Source: [Eubacterium] saphenum
Lineage (GTDB): Bacteria > Bacillota > Clostridia > Lachnospirales > Anaerotignaceae
Assembly (NCBI GenBank): GCA_004557645.1
Contig: SFGI01000028.1
Coordinates: forward strand, 1 to 29,149
Direction of reading: 5' to 3'
Length of the DNA stretch: 29,149 bases
Below are positions 7,577 to 14,107 of the stretch, piece by piece. The notes beneath the pieces were generated by a model, which was given only the letters and a program-made list of their open reading frames with translations, searched no databases and was not told the origin of the DNA. The first letter of the stretch is position 1. Every line of letters starts with the position of its first letter. The position numbers and the translations under genes were made by a program.

Positions 7577-8416
7577 TTACGCCCCCTTTCCGTTGGCCGC
7601 AGGGTCTGTATCCACCTTGCGGGTCAGCCACATGGACAGCATGATGATGACTGCCATAATCAGGGAGATGGCAGAACCGAAGTTCCAGTCACCGCTGGTG
7701 AGGAACTGGGTTTCGATAACGTTGCCCACCAGTACATACTGACCGCCGCCCAGCAGCTTAGGAATAAAGAAGCTGGAAACCGCCGGCAGGAACACCAGGG
7801 TAATGCCGCTCAGCACCCCCGGCAGGGACAAGGGCAAGGTTACCCGCAGGAAGCTCTGCACACGGTTTGCCCCCAGGTCGTTTGCCGCTTCGATCAGGTT
7901 TCTGTCCATCTTCGCCAGAGAAGCATGGATCTGCAAAATCATAAAAGGCACGAAATTGTAGACCATCCCCAGAACCACGGCGAAGGTGGTATGAATCATG
8001 TGGAAGGGCCCGATGCCGAATAAGCCGAAAAAGCTGTTCAGCAAGCCATCATCCTGCAAAATGCCCACCCAGGCGTAGGTACGCACCAGCATATTGATCC
8101 ATGTGGGCAGGGTGATGAGCATGATCCAGAAAAAGCCGCTCTTTTCCGGCCCCTTGGCGATGGCATAGGCAATGGGATAGCCCAAAACCACGCAGATCAC
8201 CGTTGTCACAATGGCAATCAGGAGGGAGCGTTTCAAAACATCCACAAAAACCGCATCCGTCAGAAAACGGATGAAGTTATCCAGTGTAAAACGGAAGGTG
8301 GTCACTTCATTGCCTGCCGTTGTAAAAGCATATAATAAGATCATCAGCATGGGGACAACGACCATGACCGCCAGCCAGCCCACATAGGGATAGACCATAT
8401 TACGAAATTGCCGCAT
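7577..8416 (-). CDS. potB: Polyamine ABC transporter permease PotB
   Basis: A 279-residue permease with six hydrophobic segments. The EAA loop reads EAANDLGANRVQSFLRVTLP, and WINMLVRTYAWVGILQDDGLLN in the middle is characteristic of PotB. A strong AAGGAAGGGGG ribosome site sits before the ATG, 17 bases after potA. It would form the membrane channel as a heterodimer with PotC. Confidence 0.92.
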   Translation of the reverse strand: MRQFRNMVYPYVGWLAVMVVVPMLMILLYAFTTAGNEVTTFRFTLDNFIRFLTDAVFVDVLKRSLLIAIVTTVICVVLGYPIAYAIAKGPEKSGFFWIMLITLPTWINMLVRTYAWVGILQDDGLLNSFFGLFGIGPFHMIHTTFAVVLGMVYNFVPFMILQIHASLAKMDRNLIEAANDLGANRVQSFLRVTLPLSLPGVLSGITLVFLPAVSSFFIPKLLGGGQYVLVGNVIETQFLTSGDWNFGSAISLIMAVIIMLSMWLTRKVDTDPAANGKGA

Positions 8417-8433
8417 TCGCTGCGCCCCCTTCC

Positions 8434-10011
8434 TTAATAATATTCTCTGGACATGATGTGGATATCTTCGGGCTGGAACATCAGGCCCACTTCGTCACCC
8501 ACTTCGAACTTGTCCGTTGTATCGATCTTATATTCGTAACCCTTTGTGGCAAATGTCACATCATACACGCCGGGTGTGATGGTTTCCGGATCAAAATCAT
8601 ATTTGACATCGGAAATTTCCACGGCTGTGCCGTCCTCCAGGCTCCAGGCGGAGGCATTGGCCCATGTTTTCAGGTCTGTTTCCAAAGCGATAGATTCCTG
8701 AATTTCGTCTGCCTTTTTGAAGAAATTCACCGCAAAGATCTCTTCTTCATTTTCCACACTGGTCACGCGGTTTTCATCCTTTACGATCATATTGACCGTT
8801 ACAGAGGTGCCTGCCGCTGTAGAGAAGGTTACGGGATATTTGCCGTTTTCCTTTTTGATCTCATAATCCACTTCTTTGATGGAGATCAGTTCATCAGCAT
8901 CGGGGTTCCATGCCTGAGCATCGGCACGGGCGATGATGGTAGCTTCGTCCAGTTCTTCCACGTCCTCCACATCCAGATAGAAGTCGTTGGCGGACATTTT
9001 TTCGTTGGCAGCCTCGTTATACACAGGTCTGTCGTTGGAAACCATCATTTTTACGGTGATTTCCGTACCCACCTTTGTTTCCACCATAGTCTCATAGTGA
9101 ACGCCCTTGAACAGGACAGATTTGACAACGCCTTTCAGCTTGCCCTGCCCTCTGGGAACGATATCCAAATCTTCGGGACGGATGACAACATCCACCACTT
9201 CGTTTTTATCGAAGCCCTTATCCACGCAATCGAAGCGTCTGCCTTCGAATACGACCTTATAATCATCGATCATCATGCCTTCGATGATGTTGCTTTCGCC
9301 GATGAAGTTGGCAACAAATTCATTGACGGGTTCATTATAGATATCTGTAGGAGTGCCGATCTGCTGGATCTCCCCCTCTTTCATGACAACGATCTTATCG
9401 GACATGGTCAGGGCTTCTTCCTGGTCGTGGGTAACGTAGATAAAGGTGATGCCCACTTCCTGCTGGATCTTTTTCAGTTCGTGCTGCATTTCCTTTCTCA
9501 GCTTCAAGTCCAGTGCGCCAAGGGGTTCGTCCAGCAGCAAAACGCTGGGCTCATTGACCAGGGCACGGGCAATGGCGATACGCTGCTGCTGCCCGCCGGA
9601 CATGGCTGTCACGCTTCTGTCAGCATATTCCTCCAAATTTACCAGCTTCAGCATACGTTTGACCTTCTGCTCGATGATATCCTTGGGTTCTTTTTTCAGC
9701 TTCAAGCCAAAAGCGATATTATCATATACATTCATATGGGGGAACAGGGCGTATTTCTGGAATACGGTGTTGACCTCTCTTTTATAGGGGGGCACATTGG
9801 AAATTTCCTCCCCATCGAAGATGATCTGCCCTTCATCCTGATTCAGGAAGCCGCCCAGAATACGCAGCAATGTGGTCTTGCCGCAGCCAGAGGGGCCCAG
9901 CAGGGTCACAAATTCATTTTCATAAATATCCAGATTGATGCCCTTCAGAACGACCTTGCCGTCTTCATAGCTTTTTACGATGTTTTTGAACTGAATGAGT
10001 TTTTTCTTCAT
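8434..10011 (-). CDS. potA: Polyamine ABC transporter ATPase PotA with a long insertion in the TOBE region
   Basis: The first 240 residues are a normal ABC ATPase: Walker A GPSGCGKTT (39-47), Q-loop FQKYALFPH, signature MSGGQQQR (137-144), Walker B VLLLDEP (157-163), and H-loop YVTHDQEEA. The TOBE domain starts around 270 (VIRPEDLDIVPRG) but is interrupted near 325. A segment of about 175 residues follows before TOBE resumes with VGDEVGLMFQPEDIHIM at the C-terminus. PotA is normally about 350-380 residues; this one is 525. The insert holds two related stretches (WNPDADELISIKEVDY... and WSLEDGTAVEISDVKY...), each ending in a beta-rich VTFxTxxG segment. AGGAGG precedes the ATG, and the regulator gene ends 22 bases upstream. 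Confidence 0.93.
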   Translation of the reverse strand: MKKKLIQFKNIVKSYEDGKVVLKGINLDIYENEFVTLLGPSGCGKTTLLRILGGFLNQDEGQIIFDGEEISNVPPYKREVNTVFQKYALFPHMNVYDNIAFGLKLKKEPKDIIEQKVKRMLKLVNLEEYADRSVTAMSGGQQQRIAIARALVNEPSVLLLDEPLGALDLKLRKEMQHELKKIQQEVGITFIYVTHDQEEALTMSDKIVVMKEGEIQQIGTPTDIYNEPVNEFVANFIGESNIIEGMMIDDYKVVFEGRRFDCVDKGFDKNEVVDVVIRPEDLDIVPRGQGKLKGVVKSVLFKGVHYETMVETKVGTEITVKMMVSNDRPVYNEAANEKMSANDFYLDVEDVEELDEATIIARADAQAWNPDADELISIKEVDYEIKKENGKYPVTFSTAAGTSVTVNMIVKDENRVTSVENEEEIFAVNFFKKADEIQESIALETDLKTWANASAWSLEDGTAVEISDVKYDFDPETITPGVYDVTFATKGYEYKIDTTDKFEVGDEVGLMFQPEDIHIMSREYY

Positions 10012-10033
10012 CTATATCCTCCTGTTATCCGAA

Positions 10034-10567
10034 TCAGAACAAAGGCGGTGTGGAGACCCAAAGCACCTTCGCCGTTGTTTTCTTTTCATTTTTCAAATAA
10101 TGTCTCCGCTTGCCGGAAAGATAAAAGGTCTCCCCTTTATGCACGGTGAATTTCTCTTCTCCATTGATCAGCACCACTGTGCCTTCCAGCACATAGCCGA
10201 ACTCTTCGCCGCTGTGGGGGTCCATCCCAAAGGATTCGTTGCCCTGAGGCAGTTCGATCAGGATAGGTTCCATTTCGTTTTTCTGGGTATTGGGAACGAT
10301 CCAATGGATCGTGTAATTTTCTCTTTCATCCACGAAAAAGTCTTTTTTGCGAAAGACAAGCTGCTCCTGCTCCTCTTCCTTGAAAAATTCCGCCAACGAA
10401 CTGCCCAAGGCTTCCACGATGTCATTCAGGGTAGCAATGGAGGGGGAGGTCAAGTCTCTTTCCAGCTGGGAAAGGAACCCCTTCGTCAGTTCGCTGCGGC
10501 TGGCCAGCTCTTCCAGCGTCAGCCCCTTTTGTATGCGCAGTCGTTTGATCTTCCTGCCTATTTCCAT
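10034..10567 (-). CDS. XRE-family regulator with C-terminal cupin (polyamine transport regulator)
   Basis: A 177-residue protein with an N-terminal helix-turn-helix (IGRKIKRLRIQKGLTLEELASRSELTKGFLSQLERD, residues 2-37) and a C-terminal cupin barrel (GEEFGYVLEGTVVLINGEEKFTVHKGETFYLSG). This architecture is shared with PuuR-like regulators, where the cupin senses a small molecule. It is the first gene of the pot operon, so it probably controls the operon and itself in response to polyamines. I start at the ATG 9 bases after AGGGAG; ATGs further upstream lie on or before that site. TTTATTAAACT repeats flank its promoter. Confidence 0.85.
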   Translation of the reverse strand: MEIGRKIKRLRIQKGLTLEELASRSELTKGFLSQLERDLTSPSIATLNDIVEALGSSLAEFFKEEEQEQLVFRKKDFFVDERENYTIHWIVPNTQKNEMEPILIELPQGNESFGMDPHSGEEFGYVLEGTVVLINGEEKFTVHKGETFYLSGKRRHYLKNEKKTTAKVLWVSTPPLF

Positions 10568-10613
10568 ATCCGCCATCTCCCTTGTTTTAGTATCAGTAAA
10601 CTTTTGAGTATTT

Positions 10614-10692
10614 TTTATTAAACTCAGAACATTATACCGCAATTATCCGTAAATGCAAGTGAAAATAAACAAAAAATTCGATTTATTAAACT
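10614..10692 (-). promoter_or_regulatory. Direct repeats flanking the pot promoter, candidate operators
   Basis: The 11-mer TTTATTAAACT occurs at 10614-10624 and 10682-10692, one on each side of the regulator promoter. A related TAAACTTTT occurs at 10596-10604 and 10687-10695. Such a bracket is a reasonable binding pattern for the XRE-cupin product. The region is AT-rich, so chance is not excluded. Confidence 0.35.
10631..10658 (-). promoter_or_regulatory. Promoter of the regulator-potABCD operon
   Basis: On the minus strand TTGCAT (10658-10653) and TATAAT (10636-10631) are 16 bases apart, giving a start near 10624 and a leader of about 57 bases. The -35 box is weak. Confidence 0.5.
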
Positions 10693-10717
10693 TTTCATCA
10701 TTTTGCATCAAAAAAAG

Positions 10718-10746
10718 CAAAAAAATCCCTGAACCGCGGTTCAGGG
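10718..10746 (-). terminator. Rho-independent terminator of the candidate small RNA
   Basis: The 20-bp perfect palindrome CCCTGAACCGCGGTTCAGGG folds with a CGCG loop and is followed on the minus strand by A and seven T. There is no minus-strand gene just upstream for it to terminate, apart from the short transcript described separately. Confidence 0.85.
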
Positions 10747-10788
10747 GGAGGGTAAATAAAATATATATGGAAACTTAAAACTTTTAAC
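10718..10788 (-). ncRNA. Candidate small RNA (about 70 nt) or attenuated leader
   Basis: A perfect consensus promoter would start transcription near 10788 on the minus strand, and a strong terminator ends it about 70 bases later. No ribosome site or sensible reading frame lies between them. The transcript would have an AU-rich 5' half containing TTAAAACTTTTAA and a GC-rich terminator hairpin. Either it is a short regulatory RNA, or it is a long leader of the pot operon controlled by termination, since the regulator gene starts 150 bases further on in the same direction. No known RNA family was recognised. Confidence 0.5.
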
Positions 10789-10794
10789 ATGGGC

Positions 10795-10823
10795 ATTATA
10801 ACTGAAATATTTTTCAGTGTCAA
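10795..10823 (-). promoter_or_regulatory. Perfect consensus promoter with a palindrome in its spacer
   Basis: Minus strand: TTGACA (10823-10818), 17 bases, TATAAT (10800-10795), all 12 consensus bases present. The plus strand at 10801-10818 reads ACTGAAA-TATT-TTTCAGT, a perfect 7-bp inverted repeat filling the spacer. This looks like an operator where a repressor would block RNA polymerase. Confidence 0.75.
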
Positions 10824-10952
10824 TACAAAAATCCACATAATATTCCAAGAAAATGAAAAATATTTTATTCGTTTTCTCTTTGTTCCTTTTCCCCTTTATG
10901 AAGCAAACCTGCATTTTTTCTCCCGGAAGCCCTACAATCCGCCACTTTTTTC

Positions 10953-10981
10953 TTGTATATCCCTGCATTTTCCTGTATAAT
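10953..10981 (+). promoter_or_regulatory. Promoter of the rmlD-like / symporter operon
   Basis: TTGTAT (10953-10958), 17 bases, TATAAT (10976-10981). The ATG lies 36 bases after the -10 box with GGGAGGG between. Confidence 0.7.
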
Positions 10982-11016
10982 TTGATAAATTATGTAAAAA
11001 CATGGGAGGGATATTT

Positions 11017-11853
11017 ATGTTAAAAGTATGGATCGTCGGTTCCGAAAGCCAGGTGGGAAAAGCCATTGCCACCGTGCTGGATACCACAGAGCTGAAAATC
11101 CTGTGTACCGATCAAGAGGAACTGGACATTACAAATACAGAAGATGTACTGAGCTATGGAGAGATCCAGCGCCCCGATATCATCATCAACTGCGCCGCCG
11201 TCACCGACACGGCTCTCTGCGAAGCCAATCCGGAGCTGGCTTATCGGGTCAATGCTCTGGGTGCCCGCAACCTTTCTCTGGTGGCAAGAAAGCATAACGC
11301 AAAGATCGTACAGCTTTCCACCGACGACGTTTTCGACGGCAAAAAAGACGCCCCCTATACGGAATTTGATGACACCCATCCCCTGACGGTCTATGGACGC
11401 TCCAAGAGAGCCGGGGAAAACTATGTAAAGGAATTTACCCATAAGCATTTCATCATCCGCAGCAACTGGGTATACGGTGAAGGCGGCAAAAACTTCGTCA
11501 ACGCCCTGCTGGAAAAAGCGGAAACAGAAACAGAAATCACCATTCCCGCAGACCAGTATGGCTCTCCCACCAGTGCTATGGATCTGGCTCGTATCATCCT
11601 GCATCTGATCGATACGAATGAATATGGTACATACCACGCTACCTGCAAGGGCAGCTGCAGCCGGTTTGAATTTGCCCAGGAAATCCTGAAGCTGGCGGAA
11701 AAATCTGTGGTTTTGAAACCCACATCCTCTGCAGAGGTTTCTTCTGTCCGCCCTGCCTATGCGGTGCTGGATAATTTTATCCTCCGCATCATTGATGTTT
11801 ACGAGATGCCCACATGGCAGAAATCCCTGCGAGAATATTTGAAAGGGTGGTAA
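11017..11853 (+). CDS. dTDP-4-dehydrorhamnose reductase-like SDR protein (RmlD family)
   Basis: A 278-residue extended short-chain dehydrogenase. The N-terminal nucleotide-binding loop is VWIVGSESQVGKA, a form of the GxxGQxG motif missing its middle glycine. It also shows DITN, IINCAAVTDTALCEAN, STDDVFDG, and the catalytic YGRSK (YxxxK). RmlD makes dTDP-L-rhamnose, but no other rml gene is nearby, so the name rests on family resemblance and another sugar-nucleotide role is possible. The start is set by GGGAGGG at 11004-11010. It shares a transcript with the symporter, which starts 4 bases after its stop. Confidence 0.82.
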   Translation: MLKVWIVGSESQVGKAIATVLDTTELKILCTDQEELDITNTEDVLSYGEIQRPDIIINCAAVTDTALCEANPELAYRVNALGARNLSLVARKHNAKIVQLSTDDVFDGKKDAPYTEFDDTHPLTVYGRSKRAGENYVKEFTHKHFIIRSNWVYGEGGKNFVNALLEKAETETEITIPADQYGSPTSAMDLARIILHLIDTNEYGTYHATCKGSCSRFEFAQEILKLAEKSVVLKPTSSAEVSSVRPAYAVLDNFILRIIDVYEMPTWQKSLREYLKGW

Positions 11854-11857
11854 GAAT

Positions 11858-13135
11858 ATGAGAGATAAAGAAACACAAAAGAACTTAGGTTTGACAACGA
11901 AAATTTTTATGGCCCTGATCCTTGGTGCAATCTTTGGTATCATACTGCACTATGCCGTGCCTTCCAGCCACATCAAAGATGATATCCTGGTGGAAGGTGT
12001 CCTGTATATCATTGGGCAGGGCTTCATCCGCCTGATGAAAATGCTGGTAGTCCCTCTGGTATTCTGCTCCATCGTCTGCGGCAGCATGTCCATCGGGGAT
12101 ACGAAAAAGCTGGGTACTGTCGGCGTGCGGACACTGGCATTTTATCTCACCACCACCGCCCTTGCCATCTGCGTGGCACTGACCATGGGGAATATCCTGA
12201 ACCCCGGTGTGGGGCTGGATATGACCGCCATTTCCGCCAATGCCACCGAAGTACAGACCATGGAAGCCACCTCTATGGCATCCACTATCCTGAATATCAT
12301 CCCCGATAACCCCATCGGCGCACTGGCCACCGGCAATATGCTGCAGATCATCGTATTTGCTCTGATCGTCGGCATCATTCTGGCAAAGCTGGGGGAAAAA
12401 ACCGAAACCGTTGCCAATTTCTTCAGCCAGTTTAACGATATCATGATGGAAATGACCATGATGGTCATGAGCCTGGCACCTATCGGCGTATTCTGCCTGA
12501 TCTCCAGAACCTTTGCAGGCATCGGCTTCTCCGCCTTCCTGCCCCTGGCAAAATATATGATCGGCGTGCTGCTGGCCCTGTTCGTACAGTGCTTCGTTGT
12601 ATATCTGGGCCTGCTGAAGATCTTCTCCGGTCTGAACCCCTTCAAGTTCATCAAGAATTTCTTCCCTGTCATGGCCTTCGCCTTCTCCACAGCCACATCC
12701 AATGCCACGATCCCTATGTCCATTGATACACTGGCAGCAAAAATGGGCGTTTCCAAGAGGATCTCTTCCTTTACCGTTCCCTTGGGCGCCACCATCAATA
12801 TGGACGGTACGGCAATCATGCAGGGGGTAGCTGTTGTTTTCGCCGCCCAGGCCTTCGGCATCACCCTGACCCCTGCGGACTATGTGACTGTCATCGGTAC
12901 TGCTACCCTGGCCTCCATCGGTACTGCCGGTGTGCCCAGTGTTGGTCTGGTCACCCTGACCATGGTATTCAATGCCGTGGGACTGCCTGTAGAAGCCATC
13001 GGTCTGATCATGGGGATCGACCGTATTCTGGATATGGCCCGTACGGCTGTCAATATCACCGGTGACGCTGTTTGCACCACCATCGTTGCCCACCAGAACA
13101 ATGCTCTGGATCGGAAAGTTTTCCAAAACAGCTGA
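11858..13135 (+). CDS. Dicarboxylate/amino acid:cation symporter (DAACS family)
   Basis: A 425-residue membrane transporter of the GltP/DctA fold. The diagnostic motifs are present: MLVVPLVFCSIVCG in the third segment, the re-entrant serine/threonine motif AFSTATSNATIPMS, GATINMDGTA, a second re-entrant stretch around ATLASIGTAGVPSVGLV, and NITGDA near the C-terminus. It imports glutamate, aspartate, C4-dicarboxylates or small neutral amino acids with sodium or protons; the substrate is not determinable here. AAAGGGTGG overlapping the end of the upstream gene is its ribosome site. A bidirectional-type terminator follows. Confidence 0.9.
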   Translation: MRDKETQKNLGLTTKIFMALILGAIFGIILHYAVPSSHIKDDILVEGVLYIIGQGFIRLMKMLVVPLVFCSIVCGSMSIGDTKKLGTVGVRTLAFYLTTTALAICVALTMGNILNPGVGLDMTAISANATEVQTMEATSMASTILNIIPDNPIGALATGNMLQIIVFALIVGIILAKLGEKTETVANFFSQFNDIMMEMTMMVMSLAPIGVFCLISRTFAGIGFSAFLPLAKYMIGVLLALFVQCFVVYLGLLKIFSGLNPFKFIKNFFPVMAFAFSTATSNATIPMSIDTLAAKMGVSKRISSFTVPLGATINMDGTAIMQGVAVVFAAQAFGITLTPADYVTVIGTATLASIGTAGVPSVGLVTLTMVFNAVGLPVEAIGLIMGIDRILDMARTAVNITGDAVCTTIVAHQNNALDRKVFQNS

Positions 13136-13152
13136 CCTCTTTTAATGCAAGA

Positions 13153-13189
13153 AAAACCCCCGGTTTCCAAATCAGAAATCGGGGGTTTT
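13153..13189. terminator. Terminator between the symporter gene and the aminotransferase remnant
   Basis: AAAACCCCCG ... CGGGGGTTTT with inner GTTTC/GAAAT pairing. It lies 18 bases after the symporter stop and 26 bases from the convergent minus-strand stop, with A and T flanks, so it can act both ways. Confidence 0.8.
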
Positions 13190-13215
13190 GTTGTTCCTAT
13201 CCTTATAAAAATCTA

Positions 13216-13724
13216 TTATTTTGCCATAGAACAGATCAGTTCGCCAAGCTTTTTGATCCCGGACTGGATGGTTTCAGGCTGGGCGCTGGCAAAGTTCAGC
13301 CGCATACATCTGGAACCTTTTCCATTGCCTTCCACGAAACAAGTTTCCCCTGCCACAAAAATGATTTTGCAGGTTTCCATGGATCTCTGCAGGATCTCTG
13401 TTGTATTGTAGCCCTCGGGCAGTGTCACCCAGGTATACAGACCGCCTTCCGGCATGGTATGTACCGTTCCTTCGGGGAAATATTTGTCGATGCAGTCCAG
13501 CATCAGCTTGCAGCGTTCCCGATAAAGGTCGCTGATCTTTTTCTGGTGTTCGGGGTAATAGCCTCTCTTGAAGAATTCCGCCGCCAAAACCTGTGCCATC
13601 ACGTTGGTATGGGTATTGATGCCTGTTTTTGCATCGCAAAGCTTCTGGATAAACTGTTCATCCGCCACCACATAGCCCAGTCTGGCACCAGGAGAGAAGA
13701 TTTTGGAAAAGTTACTTCTCTTAA
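13216..13724 (-). pseudogene. C-terminal part of a PLP-dependent aminotransferase, truncated by the island
   Basis: About 165 residues match the C-terminal part of class I/II (2-aminoadipate / MocR-type) aminotransferases. They begin at the PLP lysine motif (SNFSKIFSPGARLGYV) and run through EGGLYTWVTLPEG, GETCFVEGNGKGSRCMRLNFA to the end. Such enzymes are about 390-400 residues with the lysine near 230-240, so the N-terminal 55-60% including the substrate and cofactor-binding half is absent. There is no ribosome site before the apparent first Met. Homology stops around 13715-13724, exactly where foreign sequence begins. The missing half is not elsewhere in this window. Confidence 0.85.
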
Positions 13725-13873
13725 TCAAGCTGTTTTATGGGAGTTTTTCCCCGAATCAGATAGTAAATCATCTGGAAACTGACTTCACTGCCAACAGCAT
13801 ATTCTATAACTTCCCTATGAACGTCTTTCTGTATGCCTTGTATCTCTTCGGATATTCGTATATACTAAAATAG
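13714..13873 (+). pseudogene. Possible C-terminal gene remnant at the island edge
   Basis: One plus-strand frame without a start runs KLLLLIKLFYGSFSPNQ... to ...MNVFLYALYLFGYSYILK and a TAG stop. The hydrophobic ending looks protein-like, so this could be the tail of a gene cut at the junction. I do not recognise it, and the length is too short to be sure. Confidence 0.25.
13838..13866 (+). promoter_or_regulatory. Promoter of the HTH / LAL-regulator operon
   Basis: TTGTAT (13838-13843), 17 bases, TATACT (13861-13866); the HTH gene starts 35 bases later. Confidence 0.6.
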
Positions 13874-13901
13874 TGAAATTATATCTGAACGGAGGAACAA
13901 C

Positions 13902-14102
13902 ATGGACGGAATTAAGGGGGATATCTCTATACGGGAAGCATCCTGCCCATGGGGCGTATCGGAGCGTCGGGTCAACCAATACTGTGCTGAAGGACGTATT
14001 CCCGATGCATCCCGTTTCGGAAGGTCCTGGGCAATTCCGGAGGATGCGAAAAAGCCGTCCGCCCCGTGTAAAACAGATACAAATAAAATGAGCCGGAGGT
14101 GA
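13902..14102 (+). CDS. Small helix-turn-helix DNA-binding protein
   Basis: A 66-residue protein made of little more than a MerR/excisionase-type winged HTH: SIREASCPWGVSERRVNQYCAEGRI followed by FGRSWAIPEDAKKP, the usual recognition-helix and wing pattern of this family. GGAGG sits 6 bases before the ATG. It ends 5 bases before the LAL regulator gene, whose ribosome site lies inside its last codons, so the two are surely co-expressed. It may be an accessory regulator; as an excisionase it would need an integrase, and none is present nearby. Confidence 0.75.
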   Translation: MDGIKGDISIREASCPWGVSERRVNQYCAEGRIPDASRFGRSWAIPEDAKKPSAPCKTDTNKMSRR

Positions 14103-14107
14103 ACACC

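Noticed and set aside
8458..10149. A 563-codon plus-strand frame opposite potA
   Set aside because: The potA protein on the minus strand has all ABC ATPase motifs; the opposite frame is a composition effect.
10741..10968. A 75-codon minus-strand frame across the candidate small RNA promoter
   Set aside because: It spans the consensus promoter, has no ribosome site and ends in the terminator; it does not look like protein.
11885..13126. A 413-codon minus-strand frame opposite the symporter
   Set aside because: It is rich in His, Asp, Gly and Gln, as expected from the antisense of a hydrophobic membrane protein.
13902..14102. Excisionase of an integrative element
   Set aside because: The fold is compatible, but no integrase is nearby and the gene is tightly coupled to a LuxR-type regulator, so I kept the neutral name.
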